Origin: Planctomycetota bacterium
Lineage (GTDB): Bacteria; Planctomycetota; Planctomycetia; Planctomycetales; Planctomycetaceae
Assembly: GCA_024278285.1 (NCBI GenBank)
Contig: JAJRTM010000464.1
Coordinates: forward strand, 1 to 5,629
DNA: 5,629 nt
Direction: 5' to 3'
The position numbers were made by a program, and so were the translations under genes. The notes under the pieces were generated by a model. The model saw only the letters and a program-made list of their open reading frames with translations. It did not search any database and was not told the DNA's origin. This document shows, one piece after another, positions 1-5,629 of the stretch. Position 1 is the stretch's first letter. Every line of letters begins with the position of its first letter.

Positions 1-1
1 C

Positions 2-1288
2 TTCACAAAGATCGATGCCTGCTTCCAATTCTTGCAGTTTTTCCGATTTTCTTTCTGCAAGTAATTGTTTTGTTCTGGGAAGTAGCGACAACGTTTTTGC
101 GAGCCAGACTAAATCGCGTGGGCTGCATCGTCCGGTGGCAATGCGGGTGGCAAGGCGTTGTAAATCGTATGTTTGGTCGAGTTGTTCTCGTAATTCGCCC
201 AGTAATTGGCTCTGCTGAGTGAGTTCTTCGACCGCATCGGCACGCGAACAAATTTGATCGGAACAGATGAGCGGATTGGAAAGCCAGTCGGCGAGTAATC
301 GGGCCCCCATCGGAGAGACGGTTTCATCCAGGATATCAAGCAGTGTTCCTTCCCGTTTTCCTTCACGCAAAGTGTGTGTTAATTCGAGAGAACGGCGAGT
401 CGCTTCGTCAATCAGCATGCGATCTTCAGAACGATACGGTTCGAGCGAAGTAATATGGGCCAGCGAAGTTCGCTGAGTTTCCTGCACGTATTCCATCAGC
501 ACGCCCGCTGCGACAATGCCGAGGGAATCTTCTTCGATATCGAACCCTTCCAGCGTGTTGGTACCGAAATGTTTGCAAAGAATTTCCTGACACGTATTCG
601 GAATAAAAGACCAGGCAGGGCGGTCGGTCAGTTGTGTTGTTTTCAGGTCGTAAGTTGCTTCAATAAACAACGGCGAGTTTTCGATTTCCCGGTTGTACAA
701 CGCTTCGGCTGGATGCAGCCGTGCAAGTTCGTCGGCAAGTGTTTCGGGGGATATTTGCGACAACTGAAACCGCCCCGTTGAAAGTTCCAACCAGGCGAGT
801 CCGACGGCATTTTTCCCGGTTGCGATCGCGACCAGAAAGTTACTTTCACGTGGATCAAGTAACGCATCTTCAATGAGTGTGCCAGCGGTAACAATGCGGG
901 TCACTTCGCGTTTGACCAACCCCTTGGCCTGTTTGGGATCTTCGACTTGATCACAAATCGCGGTGCGATGCCCGGCGTGAATTAATTTATGCAGGTAATT
1001 ATCGAGAGAATGATACGGAAAGCCAGCCATCGGGACCGGATTATCCGAGTTTTTATCTCGGCTGGTAAGTGTTATCCCCAGGACTTTCGCAGCGATGACC
1101 GCATCATCAAAAAACAGTTCGTAGAAATCGCCCATGCGGAACAGCAGAATCGTGCCTGGGTGCTGTTCTTTGACTTCAAAAAAACGTTCCAGCATTGGCG
1201 TCAGCTTGCGAGGCTTTGATTTCCCCTTCTTTTTTGCAGTTGGCTGATTCGTCTGGAGTTGCTGATCTGTAGTCGTCTGACCCGCCAT
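2..1288 (-). CDS. mutS: DNA mismatch repair protein MutS, N-terminal part (3' end beyond window)
   Basis: MutS recognises mispaired and looped DNA bases and uses ATP to recruit MutL for post-replicative mismatch repair in the cytoplasm. The reading frame is open from ATG at 1288 to the left edge, giving 429 codons of a protein usually about 850-900 residues long. Residues 29-63 match the mismatch-reading domain I, including GDFYELF, with Phe55-x-Glu57 in the place of the E. coli Phe36/Glu38 pair that contacts the mispair. PMAGFPYHSLDNYL and the CDQVEDPKQAKG stretch follow, as in the family. The connector domain comes next, and the core/lever domain begins with SPMGARLL at residues 325-332. 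The clamp and the Walker ATPase lie outside the window. The start is the first ATG after an in-frame TAA (1309-1307). It gives a Lys/Gln/Thr-rich N-terminal tail about 20 residues longer than in E. coli. No strong Shine-Dalgarno sequence is visible. No frameshift was found in the part seen. Confidence 0.97.
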   Translation of the reverse strand, partial: MAGQTTTDQQLQTNQPTAKKKGKSKPRKLTPMLERFFEVKEQHPGTILLFRMGDFYELFFDDAVIAAKVLGITLTSRDKNSDNPVPMAGFPYHSLDNYLHKLIHAGHRTAICDQVEDPKQAKGLVKREVTRIVTAGTLIEDALLDPRESNFLVAIATGKNAVGLAWLELSTGRFQLSQISPETLADELARLHPAEALYNREIENSPLFIEATYDLKTTQLTDRPAWSFIPNTCQEILCKHFGTNTLEGFDIEEDSLGIVAAGVLMEYVQETQRTSLAHITSLEPYRSEDRMLIDEATRRSLELTHTLREGKREGTLLDILDETVSPMGARLLADWLSNPLICSDQICSRADAVEELTQQSQLLGELREQLDQTYDLQRLATRIATGRCSPRDLVWLAKTLSLLPRTKQLLAERKSEKLQELEAGIDLCE

Positions 1289-1504
1289 GATGTCATTCGT
1301 TATTATTTAGAAAAGATGTGAAAATTCGAAATCGTTAATAATGGGGTTCTCAACGCTTTGCCGGGATGTTATGAGTAAACCTTCATTATCAGAAAACCGA
1401 TAGCCTACCATGTTCCCATGAAAAAAGGGACTCTCTGGTATCGTCCGCTGAAATTTATTACATTCATAGAGGAACCACGATTAGTTCAAAGGATTCCGAT
1501 GAAA

Positions 1505-1578
1505 CGGAGGGTAGACATTCCTGTCTGCCTGAAATAAGGCATCCTCAAACGAAACAGACTCCGAATGTCTGTGCTCCG
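1505..1578. repeat. Inverted pair of GGAG-headed hairpins (REPIN-like element)
   Basis: The left arm (1505-1529, plus strand) reads CGGAG followed by a hairpin: GGTAGACA (1510-1517) pairs with TGTCTGCC (1522-1529) around the loop TTCC, with one G-U pair. The right arm, read on the minus strand from 1578, again begins CGGAG (1578-1574). It continues CACAGACATTC and forms a hairpin of ACAGAC with GTCTGT (plus-strand 1554-1559 and 1567-1572). The two arms thus share the CGGAG head and the AGACATTC and GTCTG blocks in opposite orientation, 22-24 bases apart. REP elements of RAYT transposases are known for a GTAG or GGAG tetranucleotide in front of an imperfect hairpin, often as inverted pairs. 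Assignment to that class is inference from architecture. The arms match less exactly than in the two other elements of this window. Confidence 0.6.
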
Positions 1579-1711
1579 ATTGAATGAATAGATGCTCCCA
1601 TATAGCAAAAGCGGGCAGAAATCACATCTATCGCAACCAGGACCATCATCCGATTTACTGGTAAGATTCGCCAATTGTTCCTCAAGAACGGGGAAACTGA
1701 ATATGACCAAC

Positions 1712-1717
1712 AAGGAG
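1712..1717 (+). promoter_or_regulatory. Shine-Dalgarno sequence for the HlyD-type adaptor
   Basis: AAGGAG lies 6 bases before ATG 1724. This decides the start: the same frame extends upstream through ATG 1703 and ATG 1592, but neither has a comparable site, and only the 1724 start places a signal peptide at the N-terminus. Confidence 0.75.
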
Positions 1718-1723
1718 AGTAAA

Positions 1724-3238
1724 ATGCAAAGCAGTTCAAAATCCAAGCGGCCTTCTTTTTTCTTTTTCAGCGTTTGTGCCTGCTGTGCCATTCTGCTGAT
1801 CCAGCTTTCAACTTTGCAGGCTGATGAAGCCAAACCTAAAGGTAATAAAACCGAAACAATACCACCAAATAAAACCCCGAAGTTTGTCGAAGCGAAGCCT
1901 GGCGATTTGAATATCTGGCTGAATTTGGATGGCATTTATGAATCGACTGCTTTCGATGAAATTGTTTTAGAGCCGAAGCAGTGGAAAACGCTCAAAGTAA
2001 AAAAGGTAGTGGCCCACGGTGCTACCGTGATGGAGGGAGACCCGATTCTCTGGCTCGAAACGAAAGAATTGGATAAAGAACTTGTCAAACAGAAACGAGC
2101 ATTGGTTCGTGCAGAACTTTCGCTGCGGCTTGCTTCTGATGAACTGCGGTTCCTGAAAGAATCGACCGCGATGAATCTTGAATCAGTTGACCGATCCGCC
2201 AAAATTGCCAAGGAAGAACTTGATTATTTTCTGAAGGTTCGTGAACAACAGAGTGTCAAATCGGCGAACATGGGTTTGAAATTCACAAAATATTCGCTGG
2301 AATATGCTCGGGAAGAGTTGAACCAACTTCAACAAATGTACGAAGCAGACGACTTGACTGAACAGACCGAAGAAATCATCCTGAAACGGGCGCAGCGTTC
2401 TGTTGAATCGGCTGAGTATTCTCTGGAAAGATCCGAACTTAGCCACACACGCCGCTTGGCAACTTTAATCCCGCGAGAGAAACAAGCGTTGATCGATTCT
2501 CAGGCAAAAGCAGCATTAAACAGAGCCAAAAGCGTGGTGACTCTCCCCCTGATTTTACGTAATAAAGAATTGGATGTAGAAAAACAGCAACGCGATGTCG
2601 AAAAACTGAATAAGAAAATTGCAGAACTTGATCGTGATCGCGACATGATGACCATTTTCGCAGACCGCAGCGGTCTGGTTTATTACGGTCGTTGTGTGAA
2701 TGGGAAATGGAGTGAAATTTCAACCAGGGAAAAACAACTGAAGCCTTCGGGAACTGTCACTGTCAAGACGGTGTTGATGACCATTGTCGATCCGACTGCG
2801 TTACGTGTGCGAATTTCTTTGTCAGAAGAGCAACTGGCGATGGCAAAACAGGGGCAGGCGGCGGCTTTCACACCGAAAGCCCGTTTGAACTATTTCAGCC
2901 GAGGCGAGCTTGCAGAAATCAGCCCTGTTCTGCAAAGTGATGGCAAATATCTGGCTCTCGCAAACACAAAAACCAATCCAGAATTTCCGATTACTCCCGG
3001 AATGACCTGTAAGGTAAAAGTGCGAGTTTACGAAAAAAAGAAGGCTCTTTCAGTTCCTGTGACGATGATTCACAGAGATGAATTCTCCACAGATCCTCGT
3101 CCGTATGTCTGGGTGGGGAGTAAAAAAGCCGGGTCGCAAAAAAAACAGTTTGTCGAAACCGGATACAGTCTCGCTGGGAGAGTAGAAATTCTTTCGGGAT
3201 TAAAACCGGGCGATATCATTTGGCCCAAAAAACCGTAG
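1724..3238 (+). CDS. HlyD/RND-type periplasmic adaptor (membrane fusion protein), orphan
   Basis: A 504-residue exported protein of the membrane-fusion/adaptor family, which links an inner-membrane pump to an outer-membrane channel across the periplasm. Residues 1-33 look like a Sec signal peptide: a basic start (KSKRPS), a hydrophobic stretch FFFFSVCACCAILLI, and likely cleavage after LQA. About residues 60-117 form the first half of a lipoyl-like domain (VVAHGATVMEGDPILWLE). Residues 115-308 are a long charged helical hairpin rich in Glu, Lys, Leu and Ala. The second lipoyl half begins at FADRSGLVYYGR (312-323). A beta-barrel follows (about 356-440, starting VDPTALRVRISL and containing PGMTCKVKV near 427), then a membrane-proximal-like end with LSGLKPGDIIW. 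The Asp/Lys-rich linker after the signal peptide is low complexity. No ABC or RND permease or TolC-like gene adjoins it, so its substrate cannot be inferred. The family assignment is firm on domain order; the partner is unknown. Confidence 0.85.
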   Translation: MQSSSKSKRPSFFFFSVCACCAILLIQLSTLQADEAKPKGNKTETIPPNKTPKFVEAKPGDLNIWLNLDGIYESTAFDEIVLEPKQWKTLKVKKVVAHGATVMEGDPILWLETKELDKELVKQKRALVRAELSLRLASDELRFLKESTAMNLESVDRSAKIAKEELDYFLKVREQQSVKSANMGLKFTKYSLEYAREELNQLQQMYEADDLTEQTEEIILKRAQRSVESAEYSLERSELSHTRRLATLIPREKQALIDSQAKAALNRAKSVVTLPLILRNKELDVEKQQRDVEKLNKKIAELDRDRDMMTIFADRSGLVYYGRCVNGKWSEISTREKQLKPSGTVTVKTVLMTIVDPTALRVRISLSEEQLAMAKQGQAAAFTPKARLNYFSRGELAEISPVLQSDGKYLALANTKTNPEFPITPGMTCKVKVRVYEKKKALSVPVTMIHRDEFSTDPRPYVWVGSKKAGSQKKQFVETGYSLAGRVEILSGLKPGDIIWPKKP

Positions 3239-3246
3239 GGCTTGGA

Positions 3247-3368
3247 GTAGGGTGTGCTGTGCACACCAATCATCCGAGATTGATTTATAGATGATCCTTC
3301 AGTACAAAACTGAAGTAAGATAATAGTGCGTACAAAACGACAATCCCGGTGTGCACAGCACACCCTAC
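3247..3368. repeat. Palindromic intergenic element with perfect 21-bp inverted ends (REPIN-like)
   Basis: The left arm (3247-3267) is the head GTAG followed by a perfect hairpin: GGTGTGC, loop TGT, GCACACC. The right arm (3348-3368) is its exact reverse complement, so the two 21-bp arms form a perfect inverted repeat around 80 bases. The interior holds a second hairpin, CTTCAGT (3297-3303) with ACTGAAG (3309-3315) around ACAAA, and a direct repeat GTACAAAAC (3302-3310 and 3330-3338). A GTAG head plus a short palindrome, in inverted pairs, is the known pattern of REP elements spread by RAYT transposases. It begins 8 bases after the adaptor stop codon and ends 76 bases before the next gene, so in mRNA it could act as a 3' stabiliser or attenuator between the two. 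That role is inference. Confidence 0.82.
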
Positions 3369-3444
3369 ATCGTGACATTCGAGCCTAAATTGTCCAGCCC
3401 GTCTACGCAGTCGCCTTTGGCTTGCCGTTAAACGAAAAAAAAAT

Positions 3445-4632
3445 ATGATTCAACATAATAACGTCATACTGTGCGGGAACTCTGCACCTGCACAGGTAAG
3501 CCTCTCAGGAAAAGATATCTCTGGATTTGGTCGTGATACAAACTGGTCGGTCAGTAAAACGACGATGCGGGCAGGCGTTTCTGCGGGCATCGAGTTGATT
3601 GAAGTTGATAATGGTTTACAAACCGTTTCCATCCTTGCAACTCGCGGTATGGGGCTGTGGAAGATTGATCGGGAAGGTGTTCGATTCGGTTGGGATTCTC
3701 CGGTGCTGCAGCCGGTGCATCCTGCGTTTATCAATTTGAAATCGCGAAATAATCTGGGCTGGGTGGAAGGGTTTAACGAGCTACTGTGCCGTTGTGGCCT
3801 TTCATTCAACGGCCCCCCCGGGAATGACGAAAACGCCCCAAGCGGGCTGGAATCTGATATCACGCTGCATGGTCAGATTGCGAATCTGCCTGCCGAAAGC
3901 GTTACCGTTGAATTTGAAACGGTTGAGAATCAGGAAACAATTATCATTCGGGGCATCGTGCGAGAAGCCTCTTTATTTGGGCCAAATCTTGAACTTCAAG
4001 TTGAATACCGCATCGGGATTGGCTCAGATGAAATGATCATCAACGATACCGTTATCAACCGGGCTTCACGTCCTGCAGAATTAGAAATGTTGTATCACAT
4101 CAACCTGGGAACACCATTGTTAGAAGCTGGCGCAAGCTGGCAGGCCCCGTTGAAAATGCTTGCTCCGCGAGATGCCCAGGCGGCTGAAGATATGGCAACA
4201 ACTTCAACTTACCTCGCACCAACGACAGGTTATGCAGAACAGGTTTATTTTTGTGATTTGATGGGAGATTCCAATCAGCAAACAGCCGCGTTATTGAAGA
4301 ACGCGGCTGCGAACCTCGGTTTCGGGATCGAATTTGGTCTCCAGGCTTTGCCCTATTTCACGATCTGGAAAAACACGCAGGCAACCGAAGATGGATACTG
4401 CACCGGGCTGGAACCTTCTTCGAGTTATCCCAATTTCAAGGGTTTTGAAAGAAGCCAGGGCCGCCTAGTCAGCCTGGCCGCAGGGGAAAGCTGGCGATCA
4501 AATTTAACACTGCGAACATTGGCAAACAAAGAAGCGGTCAAAGGTTTCGCACAAAAGATAAAAGCCATCCAAGGCGAAACAAAACCAACCATCCACCACG
4601 ATCCCCAGGCCGATTACAGCCCGGATGCGTAA
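3445..4632 (+). CDS. DUF4432 / aldose 1-epimerase-like family protein
   Basis: A 395-residue cytoplasmic protein (no signal peptide or membrane segment) of the DUF4432 group, within the galactose-mutarotase-like beta-sandwich superfamily that binds sugars and interconverts anomers. Family-like blocks run in order: WSVSKTTMRAGVSAGIELIEVDNG (34-57), LATRGMGLWK (64-73), GWDSPVLQPVHPAFINL (82-98), NLGWVEGFNELLCRCGL and NGPPG (103-126), LHGQIANLPA (141-150), LYHINLG (216-222) and GLEPSSSYPNFKGFE (321-335). His92, His142, His218 and Glu323 are the candidates for sugar contact and acid/base catalysis by analogy with GalM; this is inference. Length is normal for the family and the frame is intact. 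The start at 3445 follows a run of nine A residues without a Shine-Dalgarno sequence, but leaves the expected roughly 30-residue lead before the first conserved block. The true sugar substrate is unknown, and no sugar-metabolism neighbour helps. Confidence 0.9.
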   Translation: MIQHNNVILCGNSAPAQVSLSGKDISGFGRDTNWSVSKTTMRAGVSAGIELIEVDNGLQTVSILATRGMGLWKIDREGVRFGWDSPVLQPVHPAFINLKSRNNLGWVEGFNELLCRCGLSFNGPPGNDENAPSGLESDITLHGQIANLPAESVTVEFETVENQETIIIRGIVREASLFGPNLELQVEYRIGIGSDEMIINDTVINRASRPAELEMLYHINLGTPLLEAGASWQAPLKMLAPRDAQAAEDMATTSTYLAPTTGYAEQVYFCDLMGDSNQQTAALLKNAAANLGFGIEFGLQALPYFTIWKNTQATEDGYCTGLEPSSSYPNFKGFERSQGRLVSLAAGESWRSNLTLRTLANKEAVKGFAQKIKAIQGETKPTIHHDPQADYSPDA

Positions 4633-4653
4633 GAAAACTGTCGTATCTTTGAC

Positions 4654-4806
4654 CGTAGGATGGCGTGCTTGCACCCATCAAATACGTCTTCCACTTCGAC
4701 AATACGAATGCCGGTGAATCAATGCCAGGATAACAATAAATCCAGCTCATTTTTTCATTGAACGCAACTCAGCACGCGAAGATGAGTGCAAGCACGCCAT
4801 CCGACG
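4654..4806. repeat. Palindromic intergenic element with 26-bp inverted ends (REPIN-like)
   Basis: The left arm is 4654-4679 and the right arm 4781-4806. The reverse complement of the right arm matches the left at 24 of 26 positions. Each arm folds on itself. On the left, after the head GTAG, GATGG pairs with CCATC and GTGC faces GCAC, with one C bulged. On the right the head is GTCG and the equivalent stem closes with TCATC, so the C-to-T change keeps pairing through a G-U pair. The roughly 101-base interior has no comparable structure. The element sits in the gap between convergent genes, starting 22 bases after the DUF4432 stop codon and ending 40 bases from the stop codon of the minus-strand gene. 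It could therefore serve as a bidirectional 3' structure; no T-run typical of an intrinsic terminator follows either arm. Confidence 0.82.
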
Positions 4807-4846
4807 AAACGCAAACGAAGAGACGATAATTATTGCTTGAGCGTGC

Positions 4847-5629
4847 TTATGCGGTTAAGCCGAGGACTGCGATCGCGTAGTAGGTGTATTCGACATCTGC
4901 CTGTTCGTCCCATAGTGCAGCTCGGAAGCCGCCGGTGGGGAATTCAAGGCCCTGGCTGATAAAATCTTTGGCGGTGAATTTTAATCCGCCCGGATCAATT
5001 TGCAAATCGCGATGCGCATTCAATGCGGTAAATGTCGAAAGGGCATCGCCAAACGGGATGCGTGTATTGGCTGCAACGCCGCCATCGTCCTGGCAGACAT
5101 CCCGAATAAAATCCCGCACATCTTCCTGAAGGGGAACATCGATCTTTCCCAATAATTTGAGTGTCGCGACCGCTGCGGCTGTCGGGTTGGTGCCACTTCG
5201 TTTCATCGGGGCAATTTCGACAAAGCCGCCATCGTCGCGTTGTCTGTCGAAAAGAAATTGCACAATTGTATTGGGATCGGGAATTGGACGCCCAAGTAAA
5301 TCGTGAGTCACAGCGACAAGAAAAGTTTGATAAGTGCTGCCGAGTTTTCCTTCTGGTCCTTTGGCGTAACCACCATCAACACGACGCAGTTCATCGAGTT
5401 GTTTGAACACTTTTCGCTGCCAGGCTTCGACAGAATTGCCACTTCCCAGAAGATCGACGCCGCCCGCCAACTGAACCGCCAAGGCGCAAGAGATCCAGTT
5501 GAGCAAATCGACCGGCGTATGATTGTGGTCCCGTTCGGCTTTCAGATAGTGAGTTACTTTTTCAGTAGTTTTCTTCTCCAGGCCGCCAAGTAAACCGAGT
5601 GCGCGGATGGCAAAGCCGGTGTAATAAAG
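4847..5629 (-). CDS. Prenyltransferase/squalene-oxidase-repeat protein, C-terminal part (5' end beyond window)
   Basis: The frame is open from the right edge to TAA at 4849-4847, giving 260 residues; the start codon is outside the window. The fragment is built of helical alpha/alpha-barrel repeats like those of protein prenyltransferase beta subunits and squalene cyclases. A first repeat shows YTGFAIRALGLLGGL (3-17). The turns carry Gly-Gly-aromatic motifs: DGGY (85-88), QRDDGGF (130-136), QDDGGV (180-185) and TGGF (232-235). It ends in DVEYTYYAIAVLGL (245-258). Compared with farnesyltransferase beta, the places expected for the zinc ligands appear changed: Tyr248 where His occurs in the DxxHTxY motif, and no Asp-x-Cys in the FGDALSTF block. 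It may therefore be a non-catalytic or divergent relative. This alignment was made by eye and is tentative. No membrane segment is visible. Its only visible neighbour, DUF4432, is convergent with it. Confidence 0.85.
   Translation of the reverse strand, partial: LYYTGFAIRALGLLGGLEKKTTEKVTHYLKAERDHNHTPVDLLNWISCALAVQLAGGVDLLGSGNSVEAWQRKVFKQLDELRRVDGGYAKGPEGKLGSTYQTFLVAVTHDLLGRPIPDPNTIVQFLFDRQRDDGGFVEIAPMKRSGTNPTAAAVATLKLLGKIDVPLQEDVRDFIRDVCQDDGGVAANTRIPFGDALSTFTALNAHRDLQIDPGGLKFTAKDFISQGLEFPTGGFRAALWDEQADVEYTYYAIAVLGLTA

Larger units (their letters stand above)
1289..1723. other. 435-base divergent intergenic region between mutS and the adaptor gene
   Basis: This stretch separates two divergently transcribed genes, so promoters for both should lie here, but I see no convincing -35/-10 pair for either. 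The only clear structure is the pair of inverted hairpins at 1505-1578, described separately. Frames crossing this region (for example, in-frame codons from 1592 into the adaptor gene) show no protein-like composition, and I do not support a gene here. The part from about 1300 to 1480 is AT-rich and otherwise featureless to the eye. Confidence 0.6.

Noticed and set aside
455..1219. Several plus-strand open frames across the left end.
   Set aside because: They are antisense shadows of mutS, which reads continuously on the minus strand with family-specific motifs.
1580..1606. Possible promoter for the adaptor, TTGAAT at 1580 and TATAGC at 1601.
   Set aside because: The spacing is 15 bases and the -10 match is poor; such matches are expected by chance in this AT-rich gap.
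1592..1723. Longer N-terminus for the adaptor, starting at ATG 1592 (44 extra residues) or ATG 1703.
   Set aside because: The extra residues have no protein-like character and would bury the signal peptide. AAGGAG sits 6 bases before ATG 1724 and neither upstream ATG has such a site.
1486..1935. Minus-strand open frame of about 149 codons.
   Set aside because: It overlaps the signal peptide region of the well-supported adaptor gene and the hairpin pair, and its translation matches no family I recognise.
3247..3368. Interpretation of the palindromic element as a plain intrinsic terminator.
   Set aside because: The hairpins are not followed by a T-run on either strand, and the nested two-arm plan with a GTAG head fits a repeat element better, although an effect on transcript ends is still possible.
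3247..4806. The two large palindromic elements as the inverted ends of one composite transposon carrying the DUF4432 gene.
   Set aside because: The arms of the two elements differ in sequence. Each element is a closed inverted pair by itself, and no transposase lies between them.

Overview
The window looks like ordinary chromosomal DNA from a Gram-negative-type bacterium, most likely a planctomycete of the Gimesia/Planctomyces-like group. This assignment is inference. It rests on the protein style (a DUF4432 mutarotase-like protein, a stand-alone squalene-cyclase/prenyltransferase-repeat protein, an orphan HlyD-type adaptor), roughly balanced base composition, loose gene spacing and mostly weak ribosome binding sites. 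No marker gene in the window settles the taxon.

Layout. Positions 2-1288 (minus strand) hold the N-terminal 429 codons of the mismatch-repair ATPase gene mutS, cut by the left edge. A 435-base divergent intergenic region (1289-1723) follows and contains a compact inverted pair of hairpins (1505-1578). Positions 1724-3238 (plus) encode an exported HlyD/RND-type periplasmic adaptor with a long coiled coil and no transporter partner in view. Positions 3239-3444 are intergenic and carry a palindromic element with perfect 21-bp inverted ends (3247-3368). Positions 3445-4632 (plus) encode a DUF4432 / aldose-1-epimerase-like protein. Positions 4633-4846 lie between convergent genes and carry a second palindromic element with 26-bp ends (4654-4806). 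Positions 4847-5629 (minus) encode the C-terminal part of a prenyltransferase/squalene-oxidase-repeat protein, cut by the right edge.

The four genes do not form an evident pathway or operon. They are divergent, tandem-but-separated, and convergent, and look like independent housekeeping or accessory functions. The most notable shared feature is between the genes: each of the three complete intergenic spaces holds one inverted pair of short hairpins, and most of the hairpins are preceded by a GTAG or GGAG tetranucleotide. That is the architecture of REP/REPIN elements mobilised by RAYT (TnpA-REP, Y1-type) transposases. The three pairs have different stem sequences, so they look like three different REP families. 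No RAYT gene is present in the window. I saw no tRNA, rRNA, CRISPR array or complete insertion sequence, and no defence system.
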